A DNA stretch of 64,000 nucleotides from Micrococcales bacterium (GCA_021287075.1 JAJTBD010000006.1:1-64000), one strand, 5' to 3'. Shown: positions 26,158 to 36,136, numbered from the stretch's first letter. Notes: generated by a model not told the origin, from the letters alone. Numbers and translations are program-made.

Positions 26158-27258
26158 ATGATCCGCTACGAAGACGTCAGCAAGACGTACCGTCGCTCCA
26201 AGCGTCCTGCCCTCCACGGCGTAGACCTCGAGATCGAGCGCGGTGAGTTCGTCTTCGTCGTCGGCCAGTCCGGCTCCGGCAAGTCGACCCTGCTGCGCCT
26301 GGCCCTGCGCGAGGAGCTGCCCACGTCCGGGACGGTACTCGTCGCCGGCCACAACGTCGGCCGGCTGCCCCACCGCCGGGTGCCCCGGCTGCGCCGCGAG
26401 ATCGGCACGGTCTTCCAGGACTTCCGCCTGCTGCCCAACAAGACCGTCTACCAGAACGTCGCCTTCGCGCTCCAGGTCCTCGGCCGCTCCGGCTCCAACA
26501 TCCGCCAGGTCGTGCCCGAGACCCTCGAGATGGTCGGCCTCGCCGGCAAGGGCAAGCGCCTGCCCCACGAGCTCTCCGGTGGTGAGCAGCAGCGCGTCGC
26601 CATCGCCCGCGCCTTCGTCAACAAGCCGGCGATCCTGCTGGCCGACGAGCCCACCGGCAACCTCGACCCGGCGACCTCGCTCGACATCGTGCGGCTGCTC
26701 GACCGCATCAACCGCACCGGCACCACGATCGTGATGGCCACCCACGACCACGAGATCGTCAACCAGATGAGCAAGCGCGTCATCGAGCTCGACGACGGCC
26801 TGGTCATCCGCGACCAGAGCCACGGCGCCTATGCCACCCCCGAGGAGATCCTCGCCGAGCAGCGGGCGGCCGCCGAGCGCGTCGACACCGAGCGCATCGA
26901 GACCGAGCGCATCGAGACCCAGGGGGCCCCGGCCCAGGGCCTCGAGTCGGAGCGCCTCGAGTCGGAGCGTCAGGAGACGGCGGCCCACGACAGCGAATAC
27001 GACCAGGTCGTCGACATCGACCCGGAGTCGCCCGACGCCGCGGTCGAGTGGGAGCCCATCCCCGACGACCCGGAGGTGCGTGACCGTGAGGCAGAGCGCC
27101 GCGAGCGCGACGCCGAGCGCCACCAGGCACCCGAGGACGAGCCGCAGAGCTTCATCGACCAGGCCTTCACGGAGGAGGAGGACTTCCCCCAGCCCGAGGC
27201 CGAGCCGGAGCCCGCCCCCGAGCCCGCACCCAAGCGCCGACTGTTCGGCCGCCGCTGA
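26158..27258 (+). CDS. ftsE: Cell-division ABC ATPase FtsE with long C-terminal tail
   Basis: The first 230 residues are a canonical FtsE: Walker [10 protein letters not shown] (36-44), Q-loop in VFQDFRLLP, signature [14 protein letters not shown] (139 on), Walker [14 protein letters not shown] and the H-loop MATHDHE. With FtsX it transmits ATP hydrolysis to peptidoglycan hydrolases at the division site. Unlike ordinary FtsE (about 230 residues) it has a tail of about 135 residues, acidic and low complexity, with repeats such as [11 protein letters not shown] and [10 protein letters not shown], then a proline stretch and a basic end [18 protein letters not shown] is the standard FtsE start. 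48 bp before ftsX. Confidence 0.93.
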   Translation: MIRYEDVSKTYRRSKRPALHGVDLEIERGEFVFVVGQSGSGKSTLLRLALREELPTSGTVLVAGHNVGRLPHRRVPRLRREIGTVFQDFRLLPNKTVYQNVAFALQVLGRSGSNIRQVVPETLEMVGLAGKGKRLPHELSGGEQQRVAIARAFVNKPAILLADEPTGNLDPATSLDIVRLLDRINRTGTTIVMATHDHEIVNQMSKRVIELDDGLVIRDQSHGAYATPEEILAEQRAAAERVDTERIETERIETQGAPAQGLESERLESERQETAAHDSEYDQVVDIDPESPDAAVEWEPIPDDPEVRDREAERRERDAERHQAPEDEPQSFIDQAFTEEEDFPQPEAEPEPAPEPAPKRRLFGRR

Positions 27259-27306
27259 CGGCCCCGCCGCCCCACGACCTCACGCAACCAGGAAGCCCCA
27301 CACCTC

Positions 27307-28212
27307 ATGCGACTGCAGTTCCTCCTGAGCGAGATCTGGATCGGTCTCCGACGCAACCTGTCGATGGCCATCTCGGTCATCCTCGTCACGATGGTCTCGA
27401 TGTACCTCCTCGGCCTCGGCCTGCTCGCCCAGCGCCAGGTCGACACCTTCAAGGGCTACTGGTACGACCGCGTCCAGGTCACCGTCTTCCTGTGCACCGA
27501 GGACTCCGGGCAGCCCAACTGCAACGGCAAGGCCGTCACCGACGAGCAGAAGGAGACGGTCAAGACCCAGCTGGAGTCGATGAAACCGCTGGTCAAGAAC
27601 GTCTACTTCGAGACCGAGCAGCAGGCCTACGACCGCTTCCAGAAGCAGTTCCGCAACTCCCCGGTCTCCGGCAACGTCTCGGTGGGCGACATCCCGCAGA
27701 ACTACCGCGTCCAGCTGTCCGACCCCAGCAAGTACGACGTGATCGTCTCCACCTTCGAGGGGGCGCCGGGCGTCGGCGCGGTCCAGGACCAGAAGAAGGT
27801 CCTGGACAAGTTCTTCAAGGGCATCAACTACGTCACCTACCTCTCCTTCGCGCTCGCCGCGCTGATGGTGCTTGCGGCGATCCTGCTGATGTCCACGACC
27901 ATCCGCCAGGCGGCATTCACCCGGCGCCGCGAGATCGGCATCATGAAGCTCGTCGGCGCCAGCAACTTCACCATCCGCTTCCCGTTCATGATGGAGACGC
28001 TGATCAGCGCCCTGATCGGGGCGGGCGCGGCCATCGGCCTGCTGTGGACGACGGCCCACTTCGGCTTCAACCGCTATCTCAACCGGATCGTCAACCAGGC
28101 CTTCATCGGCACCTCCGATGTGTGGGCGATCAGCCCGTGGATCCTGGCCGGTGTGACGCTTCTCGCCCTGGGCACAGCCTGGGTCACCCTCTGGCGCTAT
28201 CTGCGCGTCTGA
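27307..28212 (+). CDS. ftsX: Cell-division protein FtsX
   Basis: A 301-residue permease-like protein with four helices. The N-terminal cytoplasmic piece MRLQFLLSEIWIGLRRNLSM and TM1 are followed by an extracytoplasmic domain (about 55-170) containing a Cys pair in FLCTEDSGQPNCNG, then three helices with the conserved TIRQAAFTRRREIGIMKLVGASNFTIR boundary typical of FtsX. The external domain recruits cell-wall hydrolases such as RipC in mycobacteria. AGGAAG precedes ATG. Directly followed by an M23 hydrolase gene. Confidence 0.96.
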   Translation: MRLQFLLSEIWIGLRRNLSMAISVILVTMVSMYLLGLGLLAQRQVDTFKGYWYDRVQVTVFLCTEDSGQPNCNGKAVTDEQKETVKTQLESMKPLVKNVYFETEQQAYDRFQKQFRNSPVSGNVSVGDIPQNYRVQLSDPSKYDVIVSTFEGAPGVGAVQDQKKVLDKFFKGINYVTYLSFALAALMVLAAILLMSTTIRQAAFTRRREIGIMKLVGASNFTIRFPFMMETLISALIGAGAAIGLLWTTAHFGFNRYLNRIVNQAFIGTSDVWAISPWILAGVTLLALGTAWVTLWRYLRV

Positions 28213-28302
28213 GGCACAGTGGTAGTGGACGTACGACACCCTGCGTCGTCCGTCCACGCCCTCATCCAGCGATTCCCAAGAATGCCGTGGTGCAATAGCG
28301 AT

Positions 28303-29604
28303 ATGCCTGCCCGTCCCCTGGGTGCCCCCTCGCGTGCCCGTCTGCTTGCCGCCGGCGCCCTCGCCGCCTGCACCCTGACCGCCACGGCCCTGCCGGTGAG
28401 CGCCGCCGTCTCCGACGACCCCAAGGCCAAGAAGGCCGAGGTCGACCAGCAGATCGACGACCTGCGCAAGCAGCTCGACGACACCTCCAAGGACGTCGCC
28501 GACGCTTTCATCGCCCTCAAGCGCACCCAGCTCCAGCTGCCCGAGGCCCAGAAGCGGCTCGACGCGGCCAGCAGCGCCCGGGACGCGGCCGACGCCAGGA
28601 ACGCCGAGATGGAGGCCGCCCTCCAGGTCGCCCGGGCCAACGAGGCCAAGGCCGCCGACGAGCTGGCCGGCACCAAGGCCGAGATCTCCAAGAGCCGCAA
28701 GCAGGTCGCCAACTTCGCCGTCGAGCTCTATCAGAACGCCGGCATGGGCGAGCTGTCGGTCGCGATGAGCGCCACCTCGCCCGACGACTTCGCCACCAAG
28801 ATGGCGATGACCGACACGGTGATGGACGTGCAGAACCGCCGCATCACCCTGCTGTCCTCCGCCCAGGCCGACGAGTCGGCCACCCAGGCCCGGCTGGTCG
28901 CCCTCCGCAAGGAGACCGCGACCAGGCAGGCACAGGCCGCCGACGCCCTCTCCGCGGCCGAGGCCGCCCGGGCCCAGGCCGACAGCGCCAAGAGCGCGCT
29001 CGACGACCTCGCCACCGCGCAGACCGAGCAGGCCAAGGCCCTCGAGGCCAAGAAGAAGGCCGAGTCCGAGCGACTCGGCTCGATGGAGGAGGAGTCCTCC
29101 AAGCTCGCCGCCGTGCTCAAGCAGCGGGCCGAGGCCGCCGCCCGCGCGGCCGCCGCGGCCAAGGCGCGCGCCGAGGCAGCCGGCCAGGCCGTGCCCAAGA
29201 GCGAGGGCCCGCCCCCCGGTGGCGGCGGCTTCCTCGCCAAGCCGGTCAACGGCCCCATCACCTCCGAGTTCGGCATGCGCTTCCACCCGATCCTCGGCTA
29301 CTCCCGGCTGCACGCCGGCATGGACTTCGGCGCCCCCTGTGGCACGCCGGTGTATGCCGCGGCGTCCGGCTCGATCGTCTCCGCCGGCTGGGGCGGCGGC
29401 TACGGCAACCGCATCGTGGTCGAGCACGGCGGTGGCCTGGCCACCACCTACAACCACCTGAGCGCGATCGTGGTCCACTCCGGGTCGGTCTCGCGCGGCC
29501 AGCTCATCGGCCGCGAGGGCACGACCGGCCTGTCCACCGGCTGCCACCTGCACTTCGAGACCCGGCTCAACGGCACGCCGGTCAACCCGCGCAACTACCT
29601 CTGA
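28303..29604 (+). CDS. Secreted M23 peptidoglycan hydrolase with coiled coil
   Basis: A 433-residue exported protein. The signal peptide (RARLLAAGALAACTLTATALPVSA) is followed by a long Ala/Glu/Lys-rich coiled coil (about 38-295) and a C-terminal LytM/M23 domain. The zinc ligands are His and Asp in YSRLHAGMDFG and His in HLHFE, with a catalytic His in TTYNHLS. The architecture resembles EnvC/PcsB-type partners whose coiled coil binds FtsX. Its place right after ftsX strongly suggests it is activated by FtsEX to split septal peptidoglycan. ATG 28303 lies 6 nt after TGCAAT, a possible separate leaderless promoter. A 13-bp hairpin follows. Confidence 0.92.
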   Translation: MPARPLGAPSRARLLAAGALAACTLTATALPVSAAVSDDPKAKKAEVDQQIDDLRKQLDDTSKDVADAFIALKRTQLQLPEAQKRLDAASSARDAADARNAEMEAALQVARANEAKAADELAGTKAEISKSRKQVANFAVELYQNAGMGELSVAMSATSPDDFATKMAMTDTVMDVQNRRITLLSSAQADESATQARLVALRKETATRQAQAADALSAAEAARAQADSAKSALDDLATAQTEQAKALEAKKKAESERLGSMEEESSKLAAVLKQRAEAAARAAAAAKARAEAAGQAVPKSEGPPPGGGGFLAKPVNGPITSEFGMRFHPILGYSRLHAGMDFGAPCGTPVYAAASGSIVSAGWGGGYGNRIVVEHGGGLATTYNHLSAIVVHSGSVSRGQLIGREGTTGLSTGCHLHFETRLNGTPVNPRNYL

Positions 29605-29616
29605 GCAGTCATCCCC

Positions 29617-29647
29617 GGGGAGGCGAGCCGCGCCGGCTCGCCTCCCC
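29617..29647 (+). terminator. Hairpin terminator after the M23 gene
   Basis: A 13-bp perfect stem (29617-29629 with 29635-29647, GGGGAGGCGAGCC type) and a 5-nt loop, 12 nt after the stop codon. A copy of GCGGCATAC follows it at once. smpB may therefore have its own promoter; TAGCGT at about 29684-29689 is a candidate -10. Confidence 0.8.
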
Positions 29648-29750
29648 GCGGCATACCCTGACCTCGATCGGCGTTGCCGGCCTGTAGCGTTGCCGACCGA
29701 AGGCAACAGCGGCGCCGACCGGCGCCACCCATCAGGTGAGGAAGGCAGCA

Positions 29751-30224
29751 GTGGCCAAGGAGCAGGGGCGCAAGGTCGTCGCGAGCAATCGCAAGGCCCG
29801 GCACGACTACCTCATCGAGGACACCTACGAGGCCGGCATCGCCCTGATGGGCACCGAGGTCAAGTCGCTGCGCATGGGCCGGGCCTCGCTGATCGACGGC
29901 TTCGCGCAGTTCAAGGACGGCGAGCTGTGGCTCGAGGGCGTCCACATCCCCGAATACGTCCAGGGCACCTGGACCAACCACACGCCGCGCCGTCGCCGCA
30001 AGCTGCTGCTGCACCGCCACGAGCTGGGCCGGCTGGAGCACAAGACCCGCGAGGCGGGCCACACGATCGTGCCGCTCGCGCTCTATTTCAAGGACGGCCG
30101 CGCCAAGGTCGAGATCGCCGTGGCCAAGGGCAAGAAGGCCCACGACAAGCGGCACGCCCTGCGCGAGAAGCAGGACGAGCGCGAGGCACAGCGCGCGCTC
30201 AGCACCCGTGGGAGGGACTACTGA
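29751..30224 (+). CDS. smpB: SsrA-binding protein SmpB
   Basis: A 157-residue tmRNA-binding protein for trans-translation. The oligonucleotide-binding barrel contains [39 protein letters not shown] and [20 protein letters not shown]. The basic C-terminal tail ([20 protein letters not shown]) reaches the decoding centre of stalled ribosomes. The partner RNA, ssrA, lies 8 kb downstream in this window. The start GTG 29751 follows AGGAAGG; a GTG five codons earlier lacks spacing. The stop overlaps the next ATG by one base. Confidence 0.96.
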   Translation: MAKEQGRKVVASNRKARHDYLIEDTYEAGIALMGTEVKSLRMGRASLIDGFAQFKDGELWLEGVHIPEYVQGTWTNHTPRRRRKLLLHRHELGRLEHKTREAGHTIVPLALYFKDGRAKVEIAVAKGKKAHDKRHALREKQDEREAQRALSTRGRDY

Positions 30225-32221
30225 TGCGCTCTGGTATGCCGCGTGCCCGCGCCCCGCGCGCCCGTCACCGCGGCGCGCTCGCCGCCGTGGTCTTCGTGCT
30301 CGGCCTGCTCGTCGCGCTGGTGGCGCCCGCCACGGCCGCGCCCCGCCCCGACGTCGCCGGCTTCGACGCCGCCCGCGCGGTGCCGGCAGTAGGGGTGCCG
30401 GCAGCAGGGGTGCCGGCCGTCGACATGGCGACCGCCTTCAAGGCCGACTATGTGCTGGGCCGCGACGGCTCGGCGACGGTCACCCAGCACATCACCTGGC
30501 AGTTCCCCGAGGGGGAGGAGCGCCACGGCATCACCCGCAACATCAAGGTGCGCGCCGGCTACCAGGACCGCGAGGACACCTACCGCTACTACGACCTGAG
30601 CGATGTGTCGGTCACCTCGCCGACCGGCGCCCCGACCGACCTCCAGATCAACGACTTCGGCGCCTACAAGCGGCTGCGCATCGGATCCCCGACCGAGACG
30701 GTCCGCGGCTCCCAGCAGTACGTCATCAAGTTCAGGCTCGCCAACATCGTCAACGGGCTCTCGGACCACGCGGAGTTCTACTACAACGTCATCGACGCCT
30801 CCAACAGCGACGACTACGCCGGCGTCCAGGTGAGCGTGCGCGCGGAGGAGGCGGCCGACCGGGCCAAGTGCTTCTATGGCCCGACCGAGTCGACCACCGA
30901 GTGCACCGCGACCGCCGGCAACCCGGCGACCTTCACGCCGACCGACGCCCAGGCGAGCTCGGGCTTCAGCGTGCTGGCGAGCTTCCCGCTCACGGCCTTC
31001 GACACCCTCGAGCCAGACCTGCGCGACAGCGGGTCCGCCTCCGACGACTCCTACTCCGGCGGCTCGACAATGGACCCCGAGCAGGCCCGCCGGCTCGGCC
31101 TGCTCGCCACCGGCGCGGGCGTGCTGCTGCCCAGCCTGGCCGCGGCCCTGATGGGCCTGCTCGTGTGGTCGCGCGGCCGTGACGAGCAGTACGCCGGCCT
31201 CACCCCCGGCCTGACCCCGGGCGCGGGTGAGACCGCACCCGTGGTCCGCGGGCGCAAGCAGCCCGTCGTCGTGCAGTTCGCGCCGCCCGAGGGGGTCGCC
31301 CCCGGTCTGGTCGGCACGGTGATCGACGAGGAGGCCAATACCGTCGACGTGTCCGCGACCGTCGTCGACCTCGCCGCCCGCGGCTATCTCACGATGGAGG
31401 AGACCCAGTCCGGCATGTTCGGCCGGCCCGACTGGCACCTCACCCGCACCCAGCCGCGCGAGGCCGGCCCGCCGCTGGCCGACTACGAGGCGCTGCTGCT
31501 CGACGGGCTCTTCCGTGGCGGGTCCTCGGTGCTGCTGTCCGACCTGCGCAACACCTTCTCCGGCACCCTGCGCCAGGTGCAGAGCCACATGTATGCCGAG
31601 GTCGTGCGCCGCGGTTGGTTCCGCTCCTCCCCGCAGGCCCAGCGCGCGGCCTGGCAGGGTCTGGGCGGGCTGATGATGTTCGGCGCGGTCGCGGTGCCCT
31701 TCCTGATGACGTTCACCGGCATGGGCTTCGCGCTCGGCCTGGGCCCGCTCGTGACCCTCGCCGCGGGCATCTTCGTCACCGGTCTGATCCTGACTGTCCT
31801 GGGCCGGCGGATGGCGTCCAAGACCGCCGACGGCTCGGCGGTGCTGGCCCAGTCGCTGGGCTTCAAGCGCTACCTGGAGACCGCAGAGGCCAACCAGATC
31901 AGGTTCGAGGAGGCGCAGCAGATCTTCAGCCGCTACCTCCCGTACGCCATCGTCTTCGGTGTGGCCGAGCGCTGGGCGCGGGTCTTCAAGGAGGTCTCCG
32001 AGGCCGCCGCTGCGCAGGGCGTCGTGATCGGTACCCCGATCTGGTACATCGGGCCCGGCATGGGCGACTTCGAGCACATGACCTCGGGTCTGGATGATTT
32101 CGCCACGACCGCGGCGGGCACCTTCACCTCGACGCCCGGCTCGTCCGGGGGCTCCGGCTTCGACATGGGCGGTGGCTTCTCCGGCGGCGGTGGCGGCGGC
32201 GAGTCCGGCGGCTCCTGGTAG
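30224..32221 (+). CDS. DUF2207 membrane protein
   Basis: A 665-residue exported membrane protein. N-terminal signal or anchor (GALAAVVFVLGLLVALVAPA), then an extracytoplasmic DUF2207 domain (about 60-270) with KADYVLGRDGSATVTQHITW and FPEGEERHGITR. A helix follows near residues 285-310 (LGLLATGAGVLLPSLAAALM), then a cytoplasmic region and two further helices (AVPFLMTFTGMGFALG, LVTLAAGIFVTGLIL). The C-terminus is GGGFSGGGGGGESGGSW, a Gly/Ser tail seen in many family members. Function of the family is unknown. ATG overlaps the smpB stop. Confidence 0.88.
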   Translation: MRSGMPRARAPRARHRGALAAVVFVLGLLVALVAPATAAPRPDVAGFDAARAVPAVGVPAAGVPAVDMATAFKADYVLGRDGSATVTQHITWQFPEGEERHGITRNIKVRAGYQDREDTYRYYDLSDVSVTSPTGAPTDLQINDFGAYKRLRIGSPTETVRGSQQYVIKFRLANIVNGLSDHAEFYYNVIDASNSDDYAGVQVSVRAEEAADRAKCFYGPTESTTECTATAGNPATFTPTDAQASSGFSVLASFPLTAFDTLEPDLRDSGSASDDSYSGGSTMDPEQARRLGLLATGAGVLLPSLAAALMGLLVWSRGRDEQYAGLTPGLTPGAGETAPVVRGRKQPVVVQFAPPEGVAPGLVGTVIDEEANTVDVSATVVDLAARGYLTMEETQSGMFGRPDWHLTRTQPREAGPPLADYEALLLDGLFRGGSSVLLSDLRNTFSGTLRQVQSHMYAEVVRRGWFRSSPQAQRAAWQGLGGLMMFGAVAVPFLMTFTGMGFALGLGPLVTLAAGIFVTGLILTVLGRRMASKTADGSAVLAQSLGFKRYLETAEANQIRFEEAQQIFSRYLPYAIVFGVAERWARVFKEVSEAAAAQGVVIGTPIWYIGPGMGDFEHMTSGLDDFATTAAGTFTSTPGSSGGSGFDMGGGFSGGGGGGESGGSW

Positions 32222-32318
32222 GCGCGCACGGCGCCCGGGCCAGCCGCGCGCGGGCGCTCCGGCGGGCGGCATACGCCCGGCCTCCTGGGCCCCAGATCAC
32301 CGGCAGACAAGAGACAAC

Positions 32319-32355
32319 GCTGGTATGCCGCGTCCCCTCAGCGCGGCATACCAGC
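32319..32355. terminator. Bidirectional palindrome with paired 9-mers
   Basis: A 14-bp perfect stem (32319-32332 with 32342-32355) with a 9-nt loop lies between two convergent genes (DUF2207 and CsbD-like). Each arm holds one copy of the dispersed motif (GTATGCCGC / GCGGCATAC). A further single copy lies 50 bp upstream. Confidence 0.75.
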
Positions 32356-32362
32356 GAAGCCG

Positions 32363-32536
32363 TCAGTTCTTGAAGGCGTCCTTGACCTTCTCGCCGGCGT
32401 CCTTGAGGTCGGCGGTGGCCTGCTCCGACTTGCCCTGGGCCTCACGACCCTCGTCGTCGGTGAGCTTGCCCTCGGCCTCCTTGGCCTGACCGGCCAGGCG
32501 GTCCTTGGCGTTCTCCATCTTGTCCTGCATGCCCAT
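32363..32536 (-). CDS. CsbD-family stress protein
   Basis: A short gene of 57 codons reading MGMQDKMENAKDRLAGQAKE and ending EKVKDAFKN. It is highly charged, almost free of hydrophobic clusters, with the KMENAKDRLAGQAKEAEGKL helix pattern and central TDDEGREAQGK of the CsbD family. These are abundant small proteins often under general-stress sigma factors; their activity is not known. A GGAG site 6 nt before ATG supports the start. It lies just 8 bp from the palindrome on its 3' side. Confidence 0.85.
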   Translation of the reverse strand: MGMQDKMENAKDRLAGQAKEAEGKLTDDEGREAQGKSEQATADLKDAGEKVKDAFKN

Positions 32537-32630
32537 GTCGTCTCCAGACGGTCGTGGATGGATGGACGGCCGCTTCTTGACCTGGTGCGACGACTGTAGC
32601 CCTGGTGGGCCGCCGACAGGGGCTAGCCGG

Positions 32631-35600
32631 CTAGTCGATGACGACGAGCAGGTCGCCGCCCTCGACCTGCTGCTGCGGGCCGATGGCCAGTCGCGAGACG
32701 GTGCCGCCGACGGGGCTGGTGATATTGGCCTCCATCTTCATCGCCTCGATGGTGGCCACGACGCCGCCCGCCTCGACCTGGGCGCCCTGCTCGACCTGGA
32801 GGGTCACGACGCCGGCGAACGGCGCCGCGACCTGCCCCTTGACCGAGGGGTCGGCCTTCTCGGCCTGCTTGACGTCGACCTGCACCGACTCGTCGCGCAC
32901 CAGCACCGGCCGCAGCTGGCCGTTGACGGTGCACATCACCGTGCGCATGCCGCGCTCGTCGGGCTCCGACATCGACTGCACCTGGAGCAGCAGGCGCTTG
33001 CCGCGCTCGATCTCGATCTCGTGCTCGCGGCCGACCTCGAGGCCGTGGAGGAACTCGCGGGTGCCCAGGATCGACAGGTCCGAATAGGCGGCCCGGGCCT
33101 CGAGATAGTCCTTGGTCGGCCCGGGGAAGAGCAGCCGGTTGAGGGTCGCCCGAGGCTCGGCGCGCAGGGCCTCCTCGTCCTCGGCGCTGAGCTCCTCGAC
33201 GCGCGGCTTGACCGTGCGGCCCTCGAGCGCCTTGGTGCGGAAGGGCTCCGGCCAGCCGCCGGGCGGGTCACCGAGGTCACCGGAGAGGAAGCCGATGACC
33301 GAGTCGGGGATGTCATATGCGGTGGGGTTGGCCTCGAAGTCGGCCGGGTCGGCATTGGCGCCGACCAGGGCCAGGGCGAGGTCGCCGACGACCTTGGAGC
33401 TGGGCGTCACCTTGACGATGTTGCCGAGGATCCCGTTGGCCGCGGCATACATGTCCTCGATCTGCTCGAAGCGCTCGCCGAGCCCGAGGGCGATCGCCTG
33501 CTGACGCAGGTTGGACAGCTGACCGCCCGGGATCTCATGGGTATAGACCCGGCCGGTGGGGGAGGGCAGCCCGGACTCGAACGGCCGGTAGAGCGCCCGG
33601 ACCGCCTCCCAGTAGGGCTCGAGGTCGAAGACGGACTGGAGGTCGAGACCCGTCTCGCGCTCGGTGCCCTGGGTGGCGGCGACCAGTGCCGACAGCGGCG
33701 GCTGGCTGGTGGTGCCCGCCATCGAGGAGGCGGCGGCGTCGACCGCGTCGACGCCGGCGTCGATGGCCGCGAGGAGGGTGCCGAGCTGGCCGCCGGCCGT
33801 GTCATGGGTGTGCAGGTGGACCGGCAGGTCGAAGCGCTCCCGCAGCGCGGTGACCAGCCGCGCGGCCGCGGGCGCGCGCAGCAGACCGGCCATGTCCTTG
33901 ATCGCCAGGACGTGCGCGCCGGCCTCGACGATCTGCTCGGCCAGGCGCAGGTAGTAGTCGAGGGTGTAGAGGCGCTCGCCCTCGTCCATCAGGTTGCCGG
34001 TGTAGCACAGGGCGACCTCGGCGACGGCCGTGCCCGTGCCCCGCACGGCGTCGATCGCCGGGCGCATCTGGTCGACATCGTTGAGCGCGTCGAAGATGCG
34101 GAAGATATCGATGCCGGTCGTGGCGGCCTCGGTGACGAAGGCGTCGGTCACCTTGGTGGGGTAGGGGGTGTAGCCGACGGTGTTGCGGCCGCGCAGCAGC
34201 ATCTGGATGGGCAGGTTGGGCATGGCCGCGCGCAGGGCGGCCAGCCGCTCCCACGGGTCCTCGTGGAGGAAGCGCAGCGCCACGTCATAGGTGGCGCCGC
34301 CCCAGGCCTCGACGCTGAGCAGCTGGGGGAGGGTGCGGGCGACGACGGGCGCCGCGGCCACGAGGTCGCGGGTGCGCACCCGCGTCGCCAGCAGCGACTG
34401 GTGGGCGTCGCGGAAGGTGGTGTCGGTGACGCCGACTCCCTTCTGCGAGCGCAGGTTTCGCGCGAACTCCTCTGGTCCTTCGCGCAGCAGGCGGTCGCGG
34501 GCGCCGGGGGCCGGCGCCGCCGCGAGGTCGACCTGGGGCAGTTTGTCGGCCGGGTTGAGGTGGTATGCCGCGGCGCCGTGCGGCTGGTTGACCGTGCGGT
34601 CCGCGAGGAAGGTCAGCAGCTTGGTGCCGCGGTCGTGGGGGGTGCGCGCGGTCTGGAGCCCGGGGTGCTGCTCGATGAAGGAGGTCGTCACCCGCCCGGC
34701 CTGGAAGTCGGGCTCGTCGAGCAGGGCCTGCAGGAAGGGGATGTTGGTGGCCACGCCGCGGATGCGGAACTCGGCCAGCGCGCGACGGGCGCGACGCACC
34801 GCCGTCGGGAAGTCGGCGCCGCGGCAGGTGAGCTTGACCAGCATCGAGTCGAAGTGCGCGCTCACCTCGGCCCCGACAAAGACGGTGCCGCCGTCGAGGC
34901 GCACGCCACCGCCGCCGGCGGAGCGATAGACGGTGATGCGGCCGGTGTCGGGCCGGAATCCGTTGGCCGGGTCCTCGGTGGTGATCCGGCATTGGAGGGC
35001 CGCCCCGCGCGGGCGGATGGAGTCCTGGTCGAGGCCGAGGTCGGCGAGGGTCTCGCCGCTCGCGATGCGCATCTGGGAGGAGACGAGGTCGACATCGGTG
35101 ATCTCCTCCGTCACCGTGTGCTCGACCTGGATGCGCGGGTTCATCTCGATGAAGACATAGCGCCCGTCGGGGCCGAGGAGGAACTCGACGGTGCCGGCGT
35201 TGACATAGCCGATCTCGCGCGCGAAGGCGACGGCGTGGTCGCACATCGACTGGCGGATCTGCGGGTCGAGGTTGGGGGCCGGCGCGATTTCGACGACCTT
35301 CTGGTGGCGGCGCTGCACCGAGCAGTCGCGCTCATAGAGGTGGACGACCCCGCCGGCACCGTCGGCCAGGATCTGCACCTCGATGTGCCGCGGCTCGACC
35401 ACGGCCTCCTCGATGAAGACCGTGGCATCGCCGAAGGCGGACTCGGCCTCGCGCATGGCCGCCTCGATCGACTCGCGCAGCTGCGCGGGCTCCTCGACCC
35501 GCCGCATGCCGCGGCCGCCGCCACCGGCGACCGCCTTGACGAAGACGGGGAAGCCGATCTCCTCCGCCCCGGCGACGAGCGTGTCGATGTCGGTGGACGG

Positions 35601-36008
35601 CTCGACCGAGCGCAGCGTGGGCAGGCCGGCCTTCTTGGCGGCGGCGATCGCCCGCGCCTTGTTGCCCGTCAGGTGCAGCACCTCCGAGGGCGGCCCGATG
35701 AAGGTGATGCCGTGCTCGGCGCACGCCTCGGCCAGGTCGGGGTTCTCCGAGAGGAAGCCGTAGCCGGGATAGACCGCGTCGGCCCCGGACTCGATCGCGA
35801 CCCGCGCGATCTCGTCGGGCGAGAGATAGGCGCGGACCGGGTGGCCCTTCTCGCCGATCTGATAGGCCTCGTCGGCCTTGAGCCGGTGCTCGGACTGCCG
35901 GTCCTCGAAGGGGAAGACGGCCACGGTGCCCGCCCCGAGCTCGGTGGCGGCACGGAAGGCGCGGACGGCGATCTCGCCTCGGTTGGCGACTAGGACCTTG
36001 CGGAACAC
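32631..36008 (-). CDS. pyc: Pyruvate carboxylase
   Basis: A 1125-residue single-chain biotin enzyme making oxaloacetate from pyruvate, bicarbonate and ATP. The order is biotin carboxylase (FRKVLVANRGEIAVRAFRAA at the start; ATP-grasp loop GGGGRGMRRV; catalytic EMNPRIQVEHTVTEE), carboxyltransferase (GVGVTDTTFRDAHQSLLATR, then MLLRGRNTVGYTPYPTKV), and a C-terminal biotinyl domain with the biotin Lys in EAMKMEA (about K1091). Full length for the family. A GGAGG site 7 nt before GTG 36008 fixes the start; earlier in-frame codons overlap a palindrome. It feeds the TCA cycle, in balance with the malic enzyme encoded at 44-46 kb. Confidence 0.97.
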   Translation of the reverse strand: MFRKVLVANRGEIAVRAFRAATELGAGTVAVFPFEDRQSEHRLKADEAYQIGEKGHPVRAYLSPDEIARVAIESGADAVYPGYGFLSENPDLAEACAEHGITFIGPPSEVLHLTGNKARAIAAAKKAGLPTLRSVEPSTDIDTLVAGAEEIGFPVFVKAVAGGGGRGMRRVEEPAQLRESIEAAMREAESAFGDATVFIEEAVVEPRHIEVQILADGAGGVVHLYERDCSVQRRHQKVVEIAPAPNLDPQIRQSMCDHAVAFAREIGYVNAGTVEFLLGPDGRYVFIEMNPRIQVEHTVTEEITDVDLVSSQMRIASGETLADLGLDQDSIRPRGAALQCRITTEDPANGFRPDTGRITVYRSAGGGGVRLDGGTVFVGAEVSAHFDSMLVKLTCRGADFPTAVRRARRALAEFRIRGVATNIPFLQALLDEPDFQAGRVTTSFIEQHPGLQTARTPHDRGTKLLTFLADRTVNQPHGAAAYHLNPADKLPQVDLAAAPAPGARDRLLREGPEEFARNLRSQKGVGVTDTTFRDAHQSLLATRVRTRDLVAAAPVVARTLPQLLSVEAWGGATYDVALRFLHEDPWERLAALRAAMPNLPIQMLLRGRNTVGYTPYPTKVTDAFVTEAATTGIDIFRIFDALNDVDQMRPAIDAVRGTGTAVAEVALCYTGNLMDEGERLYTLDYYLRLAEQIVEAGAHVLAIKDMAGLLRAPAAARLVTALRERFDLPVHLHTHDTAGGQLGTLLAAIDAGVDAVDAAASSMAGTTSQPPLSALVAATQGTERETGLDLQSVFDLEPYWEAVRALYRPFESGLPSPTGRVYTHEIPGGQLSNLRQQAIALGLGERFEQIEDMYAAANGILGNIVKVTPSSKVVGDLALALVGANADPADFEANPTAYDIPDSVIGFLSGDLGDPPGGWPEPFRTKALEGRTVKPRVEELSAEDEEALRAEPRATLNRLLFPGPTKDYLEARAAYSDLSILGTREFLHGLEVGREHEIEIERGKRLLLQVQSMSEPDERGMRTVMCTVNGQLRPVLVRDESVQVDVKQAEKADPSVKGQVAAPFAGVVTLQVEQGAQVEAGGVVATIEAMKMEANITSPVGGTVSRLAIGPQQQVEGGDLLVVID

Positions 36009-36093
36009 GGTGGACCTCCGGGGGTGGGGGAGCGTGCCGCCGAGCCTAGTTCGCGCCCCGCCCTGCCGTCGCACTCGGTTCCGCCATGCGGGC

Positions 36094-36136
36094 GGTGGGG
36101 TATGCCGCGGGGCCCGGCCCCGCGGCATACCCCACC
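36094..36136. terminator. 43-bp palindrome with paired 9-mers
   Basis: Perfect 21-bp arms (36094-36114 and 36116-36136) flank one base. It starts 22 bp beyond the stop of the oxidoreductase gene and lies upstream of pyc on the same strand. Its core is nearly identical to the palindrome at 5288-5323. Confidence 0.75.

Noticed and set aside
32505..35993. A 1162-codon open frame antisense to pyruvate carboxylase
   Set aside because: A mirror of pyc codon structure; no motif, no ribosome binding site, and pyc is complete with biotin site and ATP-grasp.
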